Program-made: the position numbers and the translations under genes
Notes under the pieces: model-generated
The model's input: the letters and a program-made list of their open reading frames with translations, nothing else
The model's database searches: none
What the model was told of the DNA's origin: nothing
NCBI GenBank assembly: GCA_030998225.1
Contig: JAPYXD010000698.1
Location: forward strand, 1,901,001-1,965,000
Source of the DNA: Diplolepis rosae
Lineage: Eukaryota; Arthropoda; Insecta; Hymenoptera; Diplolepididae
Length of the DNA stretch: 64,000 nt
Direction of reading: 5' to 3'
In this document: positions 24,701 to 36,700 of the stretch, piece after piece
Layout: every line of letters begins with the position of its first letter
Position numbering within the stretch: the stretch's first letter is position 1

Positions 24701-27700
24701 ATATCGATTAATGTACCTTTACTTTTTTGTCATAGTTACAATCTTTGAAGAGTTCCTAGTCAGAAACTAGATCGGAAATAGTTTGTATGGCCACCAACGA
24801 ACAAACCCCAGATGGATCGGCGTACATTCACGGAGAAACTCTTTATTGTAAAATTTAGTATTATTATATTTATTTTTACTAAAATCAATAAGAAACGAAA
24901 ATATAACGTCATTTTTTTAGAAATAACTATTTTTAATATTAAACTATGGAGTTACTAATAATATTGGAGAAAATAGTGAAATAATTGTAGGCTATTTTTA
25001 AGCTAACGATTTTTTATTTTGACGCTTATTTTGTATCTCACATATTTTGATTCAAAAATGGAATTTTTGATTTTCAATATTTAAAATTAAAACATAAAAT
25101 TTATATTTTGTCAAAATGTTCTATTTCGTATAATTTAACTGAAAAATGGAATTTAGATATTGTCTTTTTTCAAGTTTTAACGTACTGTGATTTCCCTAAT
25201 TTTGGTTTAATCGAAAAATCTTATTGAAGTATCCGATTGTAAAATATTAAAGTCTTTCTCTCTTTATTGTTCATTACTATTGACAATGGTAATTTCTCTA
25301 AACTATTTTGCAATTTATATTATTCAAAAGACCAGTTCTTGCTTTGATACTTTTACTTTTTATTTATATAGGTATCACTTATTTCTAGTTTCAATTTGCT
25401 ATCAAAGATATTAATCTTTGCAATTCTCAATAGTAATTTATAAAGTTGCACTATATTTACAATTGGTTCAGAAAAAGTATTTACTCCTATCACTATGATA
25501 AATAAAACTAGTTTTGTTACTATATCCTCAATTCCTATTGACTTTTAGTAAAAAGAAATATAATAATACTAAATTTTACAATAAAGAGTTCCTCCGTCTT
25601 GATGAACCGAAGGGTTGATTCCAAAGGGTGAAATGTTAGTTTATTCATCCATGGATCATTCAGCGTTGTCCTTACAATCAGTCTTGATCCGATTAAATTT
25701 ATCTTTATTGGGCTCAAAAAGTAAAATGACAAACTTCAATTTAAGAGATTTTTGAAGATTATAGGACTCCGAGTTTAATGCCCACGGTTTTCCAAAAATG
25801 GCCAAAAACGCCTTTTTTGGGGGATTCAACACCCATTTTCTCAAAAACTATACACGATGAAAAACTTTTAAGCCCAGATTCGCGTTCAGCATGTGAAAAT
25901 CAATCGAAAACACTTATAGTCACTTCCCATTAGCAGACCGAAAGTTGAAATTTGCAGACCAGTGTTATTTATAAAAATTGAAAATAGGATAGTAGAATTA
26001 ACCAAGGCATGTTACAAATTTGTCCTGATCTTGATAATAATTATTGTAGGAATATTGAAATAATTCTTGTTCTAATAAGTACAAATTTTCTGATATCTTT
26101 GTTGATATGTTTATAATTATAAATATCAGGCCATTTCTGCGGCTCGCTAACTCGCGTTTTTTTCTAATCATTCTAGAGCTGCAAATGCGCCTAATAATTC
26201 AAAGGTGTGAATAGAATATTTGATGAAATAAAAATAATAGATTATAAATAGAACAAACCCTTGAAATATCTGAATTGCAGAATTACATTGAAATATTTTT
26301 AAGGTTAGTGTTATTTTATAAAATTCTATTCACGCTATGCATCATTGGGAAGGTTGACGTGCGCATTCACGGATTCAAAAATCTCTATTATTCTGCATTT
26401 GTCCTTTTTTCACATTCATCAAATGAGAAACACACAGAGAAAAAATTTATATTGTTCAATTAATATATTATATTTGAGAAATGCGTTTTATTTAAACTTT
26501 GCATCACAAATATATTGAAGAAGAAATTTTTTCTCTGCAGATCATTATAAAATATGAATTGATTTTTGGTTTTTTATCTTTTGGAATGACTAGAACTTTT
26601 TTCCTAGATTAAGCTTATAACAATAATAATTTATATAGTGCAATAATTGTATTGAGTTATAATTAATTATATTAATACACAAGAAGGGAGCTACTGAACC
26701 GGAGACGCATGTCAATGTTCTCGAATCGATGGCCAACTTTCTAATCGTACTGAAAATCGAAAGTTTATTTTAAAAAAGCGTTAAAAATCTGAATAACTTG
26801 GTAAAAATGAAAAGTTTGGATAAAAGAAAATGAGAAGGGAGAGACTCGAGACGTTCAGCCTTAATGGTTGACGTTGACGAATACCCATATGTGGATTGGT
26901 TGGTTGCATGACTAGCTGGCAATGGCAGTGGCAGTGGCTCCAGCCACAGTAGCAGCAACAACAGTCAGAACAGCCAGACTGGTGCTTCACCTTCCTCATC
27001 TTCAACGATCTACCTCAACGCCAACAACAACAACAACAACAATTCCCGCCGCCACAGCTCCTCAGGCACCGGTCTGTAGTTTCATTTATTCATTTTTTAT
27101 TTCCAGTCTTACGCTGACATTCAACCTTTCGAATAATTTTCCCCATCACATCATTTTCATAAATTATTTATTCGTTATTGTATTTTTATTTTTTATTTGA
27201 ACAAACACAGCTCAAAAATGTATTGGAATCCGATGAATAAATCGTTTCTGAATTCAGATGTAGAATACGGCTGAAAATTATCTGGACACTTGTTCTATAA
27301 GCCACATGGAGAAACCTAAGTTTACAATTTTTGCTAAATTACATTTTAATTCAGGGAAAAATATTTTATAGTGAGAATTTTTCGCAGTCAATTACTAAAC
27401 TTTAGATTCCTAATATTTTTTAGAACTATCATTATAAAATAAAACATATTGCTATGAAAAGTTTCTCCGTTCATTCTCGAAGTGTCCTTATTTTTATAAA
27501 AACAAGTTAAGTTTTTTATTTTATAATAACATGAATGTTGATAAAATTTTACATCTAATGATACCAAGTTGAAGGTAAAATATTAATTTTATTAAAATAT
27601 ATCACGAGAGAGATAAAATTTCGATATTTTTAGAAAACGTTAATAACTCTAATAATAATTAAAATTTTTTAAAGTTTTCGGTTTCGTTTTGAAAGTAAAT

Positions 27701-30700
27701 TGCCAGCTGAATAAGATATTTTTAGAATTTTTTCCTAGATTATACCCTGGGGTCAAAAATGGCACAAAAATGTGTTAACATTTCAAATAAAGACTGTACT
27801 CTATACATTATATAAATGAATACAAAATATCAATATTATTATAAATATTCTTAAATCTTATTATAATATGATGCATATTGATTTTTTTTAAATTCTTGTA
27901 AGATACGCATTTTTAAAATTTTAAGACTATTTTCTATCGAGATTGAAAACTTTTAAAGATGTTGATGCAGACTGTAATATATTTTCATAAAATTACAATT
28001 TTGCCTTCAAATTAAGATCATTAGGAGCATAATTTCATTAAACTTCATGTTATTACAGTCGGGACTAATCTATCGAGACACTCGATCGTTCCCTTTACCC
28101 CCACCTTTGAAAAGCCACGTGACGCTCCAACCAATTGCGATGACACAGCGATGACCGCGATTGATTCGATGGACCAATCAAACGAGCCCCATTAGGTGGA
28201 AGCTCGGGGTCGTTCCAATAAACGAGTCCCGACTGTATGGCAAAAACATTTTTAACTTCTTTTTACAAAATTAAGATACTTCGAAAATGGCTTAAGCAAC
28301 AGGTGTCCGGATAATTTTCAGTAGTAGTATACATAAAATCCTCATCTTATGACCCTTTTGTTGGAATCGAATAAAATTTTATTGGAACTATACTGACGAA
28401 AAGGTTGGTTGTCCAATTATTTCAGTTTGTAAAATATACCACTGCTACATTATTCGTTGGCATAACTATTTTTTTGTTGATGTTACCATCTGCATTATTG
28501 TTTGAAGAATTCAGATAGGACAATCAACCAGAGACTGACTAATAAATAAGCTATCGCATATTTTACAATTTAAATTAATAAGTTCAACCAATTGTTGAAA
28601 ACGATTACCATTTACATTTGATTGAAATAAAAATTTGTTTTTATTAATATGTAAGTAAGAAATTTTTCATAGTCTACATAAATTTCCTTAATAACTATAA
28701 TCTACCTAACACGTACTTAAAATATGTCAGTGTCCTGTCAGGGCATCCCAAAATACATTTTTCAAGTTTTTCGTCCCTATTTTAAAAGTTGAAGCAATAA
28801 TTGACCCTTTAAAAGACATAGGAACTAAAATTGAAAAAATGTATTGGCCCTCTCTAGTGTCTTACTGTTTGTGTCTTTTTGCATGCTTATGTGTTTATCG
28901 ACATCCACTTGCACGTTGCATGCATCACTAGATCCCGAAGGTGCTCTTCCGGGTGCAGGAGGCTATATTCAGCTGGCAGATGATCCTTACCAACGAGAAG
29001 ACGGTAAGGCTGGTGGAGGAAATATTAATGGTGGTGGTGGTGGTAAAGATGGAGATTCAAAAACAAGCTCGAAGAACGAAGGCGCTTGCTCGAAGCTTAG
29101 GCAATGTAGTTTGTCGTAAAAGCAATTGTCTCTTTGTAGACATTATCCAGATTGGAATGCAAGGTTCCCTCTCATCGATTATCCCAGATTGCAACTGTGA
29201 CCCACTTACTCTCCCTTTTATCATAACGCAATCGAGTCAAAAAATATATTTAAATTATTTTATTAAGGCCATGGACCAACCGGATCACTTGATTAGATTC
29301 CTACCTTACCAGCATTTTCAATTTATGTAACCCCATTTCTGTAAAAAATGAGATAACAAGTTGAAAATTAAATAAAATTTAATAAGATAGGTCTGCCTGG
29401 TCATAAATGTTTATAATCATAAAGTTACTATTTTTAAGGGGTTACACTACTTTGGTCGTTTCAAAAAATCAAATTATTTTTGTTCTTAAAGTACTCTCTA
29501 TATATACGAAAATGATATGCCATTAGTTACAAATCGATATAGAAAGTGAAAGGGCAATTTTCGAACTGTAGAAGTAGAGGCGCGCATTAGCGCGCTAACA
29601 TTCTCAAAACTTTAAACGCGTTTTTCTCGAAACTGCATTTTTAAAGTCGGTGGGCACTCTAGCTTTAACAATTTTCAATCAATCGACTTATGTCTCTTTT
29701 AAATGGAATCATTAGATGTTTTTCTAGTGAAAAACGTAGGATTTTTTTTTAAATTGCTATTTGCACTTTTAATGCAACTTTAAGTAACGAAATTTAAGGC
29801 TAAATACGTATCTTTGACTTTAAATCGATGTTACGTATCTCTTTAGAAAAACATCTAATGATTCTATTAAAAAAATATTTCAGTCGTTTGATTGAAAATT
29901 GGCAAAGCTAGAGTGCCGACCGTATGACCATCTATTTTTGCAGCGATCCAGTACATCGTCTGTTGAGCCGCCATTTTTGAAACAAAAAAATCATTTTCTA
30001 ATTTAATAGTAGTATAATACATTAATTTATGACCAGACAGACCTATATTAATGTATTTTATTTAATACGATAAATTTTCCGTTGCCTTTCTTAATTTGGA
30101 TAGAAATGAGGTTACACAAACTGAAATGCCGGTAAAGTAGGAACCTAGTCACGTGGCCAGGTTGGTCCATGGCCTTCAGGCCATGTCTTACTTATCCGAT
30201 CCCTACCTTACCGACGCCCTTTTTCGTCTTTTGCATTTCCACATTTATTGAGATATCGAGTTAAAACTTTCAGTAATGAACTGAAAAGCACCAAGGAACG
30301 TTTATCTCCTCCTAAATATATATAATTATAGAAAAAAAAAAGTTTCAAAACAATTCTCTTTTATAATTATAGAAATTTAGGACTAGATAAACGTTCTTTA
30401 CTGCTTTTACTTAATTGCTCAAAGTTTAAACTCGATATCTCAATTAATATGGAAATGGGAATGGCGAAAAAAAGTATCAGTAAGGTAGGAACCGGATATA
30501 TAAGCCATGGCCTTAAATGATATCACAAATTAAATCCAATTGAGTAACTAATTGATTTTAAATTTTAGTCATTTATAGAATTCTTGATAGCGTTATACAT
30601 TGAATAGGAGACTTAAAACATTAATGTTGATATATTAATCAAATAAAGTGAATTCAATTTATTTTGGACAAAACAATTGATAATCTTGACTGTCGACATC

Positions 30701-33700
30701 GATAAAATGAAGAGGGAACTTCGCAAATCAAAATTTTACAACTACGATCAAAACGTAATTTTTCCATGTCAAAATAAAACAATAAATGCTCTAGTGCGAA
30801 AAATTACAAAAATTAATATTAGTTTAGATGCTTTGCACAATAATTGGTAGAGCAAAAAGTTTTAAACACACAACAAGAAATTGAAACTAGATTTAGACAA
30901 AAATATTTACCAAATAGTATACATAAATCGTTTTATTTTTATTGATCTTTTACTTTATGTTTAATTTTCAAAATTGCATTTAATTTACTAATCTCTTTTT
31001 GAAAATATTTTAAAAGTCTTTTCTCATTTTTTAATCTGTCAAAGGAATACAGAATACATGAGTAATATTTATTTTATTTTTGAAAAAAGAAAATTGTTTG
31101 AAACAAAACGCCACAATACACACTCAAAGACACAAATGAAAAATAAATTTCCAAAAAGAGAAGAATACTAGCCCTTTTCTTCACATATCACAATATAAAT
31201 TTAGCGAAAAAAATTGAAATCGCTATTTTACTGGACTAAAAAACAAACATTTCTTGTTTTAAGGGGTGAAATTTAGGTGATAATCCTCTTGTAAGTAAAA
31301 TATGGTTGTAGGCTTTGTAGAAATTTCTTAAAAGCTAGTCGCGTAGATTTTGGTTCTGACAATAAGACACGAATTAATTGCTAAATAAAAACATATTCTA
31401 CATGCAAATTATTATTGAAACTTTACATTTTATTAAAACATTAAAATTAGTTAGAAAAGTATTGTACTGAATAATAACATAAGGTGGAAGGGTAGAAGTA
31501 GTAGTTTTTATTGTATCGTAAAGAATTTTTTTAATTTACTATCCAACGATTCTACAATTTCATTTTTACTTTTTAAGAAATTTCAATTATAAATTAACGA
31601 ATAGGTGTGACACAGATTTTTAAATAATAAAATAATTTATCGTGACTCAACAATACCTATTGATAATTGAAAATTCAATTTTCTTTATCCATAAAATGGC
31701 ACGTTTCACACCCAAAACAGTCTTACTTCTAAGAAAAATAAAATTTACTTCGTAAATCAAGATTATTAAACTATTTTGTTCCGTAAAAATGATTAATATC
31801 AACGATTTTTCAAAAATGAAAATTGAAACAAAGTTTTTCAAAATCGTAAATTTTATAAATGCGAAGGAGGTAATAAAGGAAAAAGATGGTCAATCGTCAG
31901 TGATTTTTGTTATCAGAGAAGTTCACGAGGATGGCTTAAAGATTATATGTTGAATAAAAACAAGTAAATGCAGTTTTTAAAAAGTAATCATTAATTATTG
32001 TCTATTTAAATTATATATAAATGTTGATGAAATAATTCTAACTGTAATCCTCGTGTCGATCTGTCACGGCTTTTTTCAGTATTGCAAAGTTTTAACATAA
32101 ATCACAAATGCTCCTTTAATTAAGAAGCGTAATATGCTTGTAGACATAAGAATCGTCTGTCCTATCAAGACCTGCAGTCAGCTTTCAACAAATTCACAGA
32201 ATTCAGGTAATTGCCTAATTGTTAAATAAAACGAAGATAAAATGAAAAATTTGCAAATATTTGGTAAACCTGATTTTAAAAAGTAACAAAACTAAATAGA
32301 ACATAAATAATAATTTCAATCTTTAGAAGAATTAAATTTATTTACATTTACTCTTATGAAAAGGTATCAATTTTTGTTTGAAAAAAATATTTTTAGAAAA
32401 TATAGGGCAGGGGCTACTGAAATTGAAATATTCAAATCAGATTTCAAATAACAAATTGTTGACGCGATATTTTCGCCTGATATGGTCGGTCCGATGTAAT
32501 TTAAAGGTCGGTAAAATTTATCTTGAATAAAATTGGCAGTAATATGATTGAACGAACGAAAATTATAAAATTCAGTAGATGATCATTGTTAAGATGAGTT
32601 TCTTAAAGGGTTACTCCTAGTTGTCATTTTCAAAAAATCGATAGTTTTTTTTTTGCATTTTCTTAAAGTATGTAATTCTGAAAATACGTCCTAAAAGTTT
32701 GAAGTTGATCCAGCAAAAATTAACTGAATAACTTAAATAAGATTTAGGGTATTCAGGATACGTTGACGAATTCGAGAGGAGAATTGCCACTACACTTTCT
32801 AGTTGGAATGCTTCAGTATATCAGTGAATCTTGACGTATAAAGTGTACTCTTGTGCTTTTCTTTGTTTTTGCAGTACATATTATATTATATCTATTTTTT
32901 ATTTATATACAAATATGGACCGTAAGAAAGGTTCGCGGAAGTCAAGGAGTGAAAGTGGTTTTCGAAAATCGTGCCATAAAAAATGGAAAAACGTTTTTAA
33001 TTCGAAGGCGATTAAATATGAAGAAGAGTCGTTTAATACGTCTGCAAAGAAATTGAAAAACAAAATAGTATATTTCGTATTAAGTGCGGAAAAGGGGTAT
33101 TTTAACGCAAGAGCGAGTCGCGACTCGCTCGCGCGGTTGAATACGTTCCGCACGTGATATGAACGATATTTTTTTATCGCTTTATACCGAAAGTTAGCCG
33201 AGTCGGTGTCGTTTTGCGTGCGGAAAGTTTATTTTCCCGCGCTAGAGCGGTAAAATTTTAAATATGGGAAAAATTAAAACAAACTTAAAATTTTACCGCA
33301 CGAGTGCGGGGAAATCAACTTTCCGCACGGAAAACGACACTGACTAGGCTAACTTTCGGTATACAGCGAACAACAAATATCGTTCATATCACGTGCGGAA
33401 CGTATTCAACCGCGCGAGCAAGACGCGACTCGCTCTTGCGTTAAAATACCCCTTTCCGTACTTAATACGAAATATACTATTTTGTTCGCTGTATACAAAA
33501 AAGATAGCTGAGTAGGTGTAGTTTTACGTGCGGAAAGTTGATTTTCCCGCACTAGCACGGTAAAATTTTAAGCGTGTGGAAAAAAAAATATCGTTCGTAT
33601 TACGTGCGAAAAGCCGTATTTTAACGCAAGGGCAAGTTGCGACAAGGGCCGACTCGCGACTTGCCCGCGCGTTAAACTACTCCTTTTCGTACGTGATACG

Positions 33701-36700
33701 AACGAATATTTTTTGTTCGCTGCATACCAAAATTTAGCCGAGTTATAATAATATATAATATCGTTTTGCGTTCGGAAAGTTGATTTTCCCGCACTAGCGC
33801 GGTAAAATTTTAAGTTTGTTTTCATTTTTCCCATATTTAAAATTTCACCGCACTAGTGCGAGAAAATCAACTTTCCGCACGCAAAATGACACCGGCAAGG
33901 CGAACTTTCGGTGTACGGCGGGCAAAAAAAATCTTATTAATTCGAGAACTGATTTTTTAGCAGCTGATGGTGATGGCTGTAAGTAAACAGAAATGATTAG
34001 ATTTTATTTTTGATTCATTGTATACATTGGATATTCAGTAGCCTCAGTAGCCTCTTATCAATAAAACATTAATTTCATCTAAATATAATTTCTGTAAGCA
34101 GTTGTCAAAAATATGAAATTACTTTTAATTTTTTCATCTAGAAAAAATAAAAGTGTATTATATACAGCCAATACAATTTTATTTTAACCAAACTTATTTA
34201 CACAGATTGACCAAATAGCTGTTGTAAAAACTAAACAACATTTCAAGTTAATTTATGAATCTGAAACAGAAAATAAAATGTAATTTCAATAAATTTTTAA
34301 ACTAAAAAGTATAGTAGAAGTTAACCCCATTAGTAAATATGTTAATCGGTAAAATAGAATTTGGATTAGGTTGACAAGTAATTGACAATAACAACCAGTT
34401 CTGATAGTTCAGGTCGTTATAAGACGCCATGGACGTTCAGCGCACGTATCTGCAACCAATCAGCGACTCGAAAAAAATAGACAAACGAACACTTATTGTT
34501 CGAAGGAGAAAAATAATTATGACTGAAGATAAAATGACTGTAGTTATAGTAACAGTGGTGGTCACACTATTCACGTTTCCATTTCGACTAGTTGCACATT
34601 TTCATAAATTTATTAATATTTATATAAAAGTTTAAAAGTGAAAATCAGTCTTGATGATGAACTCATATTAGTTAATAGTAGCAGGACTAATTATTCATAT
34701 TCAATCAACATGAAGTGGATGACTGTTAGTGAAACTGAGGAATATTGTTTATTTAATATTTAATTTGGAAAATTGGCCGGAAATTAACAAAGCGATTTTT
34801 CCACCCATAAAAATATTTTCTAAAGTTTTTTATCAATTTTCAAGCATTCTTGTGATAAAAAGCAAAAGCATGATATATTTTGATTTTAAATAGCTCATGG
34901 ATTAATTTATAACTTTTTAAAATCTATTTCAATTCGATGGTTTTGATTTCTGTATTTTGTATGTAAATATGTATTAATATAAAAATGCAATAAGCTACAC
35001 TTTATTTAAAAATTCTAGGTCAATGAATTAAAATTTCATTTTTTTTCATTCATTAACACTTATAATATTTTATTTTAATTAATTAAGAAATTCATTTACT
35101 TCAATGATAATTTTAAATAAGCTGTTTATTTAATTAAAAATGATCTTATTCAAATGAGATTTTAATTTGTTCCATATAAAAAAAGAAAATTTTCTCAAAC
35201 AATTAAAGTATCGAAACTACTGCAATCGTTAGAATTTAAACTACCAGGCCTCAGGAATCTATTTGTTTGGACAACTAGGGGGCGTTCTCTAGTTTCAAAT
35301 TAACGCCAATGGGGCTAAAAATAATTAAACTTTTCAAGTCTGGTCTCGGTAGTTCAACTAATCTCGTGTTTGCATGCAAGTCACAAGTTCTTTTATTCTA
35401 AATTAATCTACAACTTATTGCCCTGAAATATATCAAACGGAAAAAAAATTTTAAATATCTACAAACGTAATAAAAAATATAAATTTTCTTATTCAATATA
35501 AAAAAGTGGAATATTTAAAAAAAAATTTATTAAAAAAAAAAAACGTTTTGCTGGTCAATTTTTCGATTTTTGAGTGAAAGAGTTGTTAAGAATAAAAGAA
35601 ATATTGTATCGAGTTGTTCGGTTAGGACGTAGGTGTTAAAGATTCGTGCATGTGGCTGTTGTGCTGTACGATGTTTCGAAAAGAACCTGACGAGCACTCA
35701 GAACAATTTGAACTTGTAACTGACTCTGATGTATTGACAATTCCAGCTCGCCGACAAGAAATCATTAAGATGACCGAACAGCTGATCGAGAGTATTAACA
35801 CTGGTGATTTCGAGGCATATACGTAAGTCAAAAAATTTAAAAACAATTTTTTTTATTTTAAATTGCTAATGAATGATGTATTTTTTGTTATTCAGAAAAA
35901 TCTGTGATCCTCATCTAACAGCATTCGAGCCGGAGGCTCTAGGTAATTTAGTCGAGGGAATGGAATTTCACAAGTTTTACTTTGATAATGGTAATTACAT
36001 CTCATTTGCATACACACTATTACCGCGGGCGAAATATCCTCACGCTTTATCATTTATTTTTTGCTACCCTTCGCCATTCCTGCCGTTTTCAAAATTTTAC
36101 CTTGAGCGTAATCATTTTTGTCGAAGAAAACTCTTCGAAGGATTATTTAAACACGTTTTAAAGCAACTACAATGAATATATTGTTTTTGTTTTAAAATCA
36201 ATTTTTTAATTGAAAATAATTTAATCAAAGATTAATATTTGTTTCAATTAAATGATGGATATTAATTATTTGATGTCAATTAGATGCTTTCGATTTGAAT
36301 AATTATTAGGAAAAAAAATCTTTCCAGAAAAGAATCCTCATCAAGCTAAGTTCGACTTTCAACTTTTTCATTTTCTTGGCTTTTTATTGCATTGACAGAT
36401 ACTTCTATACTTACGTTAGGTTATAAACTATAAACTTTTTTCATTAACTTCCTAGCACATAACTTTTTTGATTATTCTTCTGGCTTGTATGACTTTTTAT
36501 ATGAAAGCAATTGTAATTTTTTCTCTGCTCAAGACTGGAACTCAATTATTGGCTACTTTTTTTCATTTATTTACACTATTGATGTTTATATATATGAATG
36601 ATATTCAAGAAGAAATAAGTAAAATTAACTTGGTTCGTCTTCATTAAATCCAAGCAGTACTGGGGAAGAACTGCAAGGCCGTGAATACGACGATCCTGAA

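Larger units (their letters stand above)
23859..25964. mobile_element. Element with about 170-bp inverted ends (CACTGG), carrying a nested element
   Basis: The left end CACTGGTATACAAGGG and right end ending CAGACCAGTG belong to inverted arms of about 170 bp. They share TAATGGNAAGTGACTA, GTGTTTTCGAT, CACGAATCTGGG and the segment GGCCAAAAACGCC/CCAAAAAGGGCG. The interior holds a GC-rich tandem repeat (about 24050-24545) and another inverted-repeat element (24831-25596). No transposase was recognised; the target duplication is unclear. Confidence 0.7.

Noticed and set aside
24101..24711. ORFs of 64-77 codons in the GC-rich repeat
   Set aside because: They are open because of tandem GC-rich units within a non-coding element.
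28844..28931. Open frame with hydrophobic, signal-peptide-like residues in front of the 28932 CaMKII exon
   Set aside because: It is the pyrimidine-rich tract before the splice acceptor; T/C-rich codons give Phe/Leu/Ser/Cys by chance.
33568..33834. Minus-strand ORF of 88 codons
   Set aside because: It runs through the palindromic array and exists because the GC-rich modules lack stops.
35684..35746. Extending the full-length CaMKII hub exon upstream to an AG at 35682-35683
   Set aside because: Frame and phase would fit, but there is no pyrimidine tract there, while 35747 has a good acceptor and branch point. The open sequence is better explained by the alternative start at 35650.
35622..35846. 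Minus-strand ORF of 74 codons
   Set aside because: Antisense shadow of the CaMKII hub exon.
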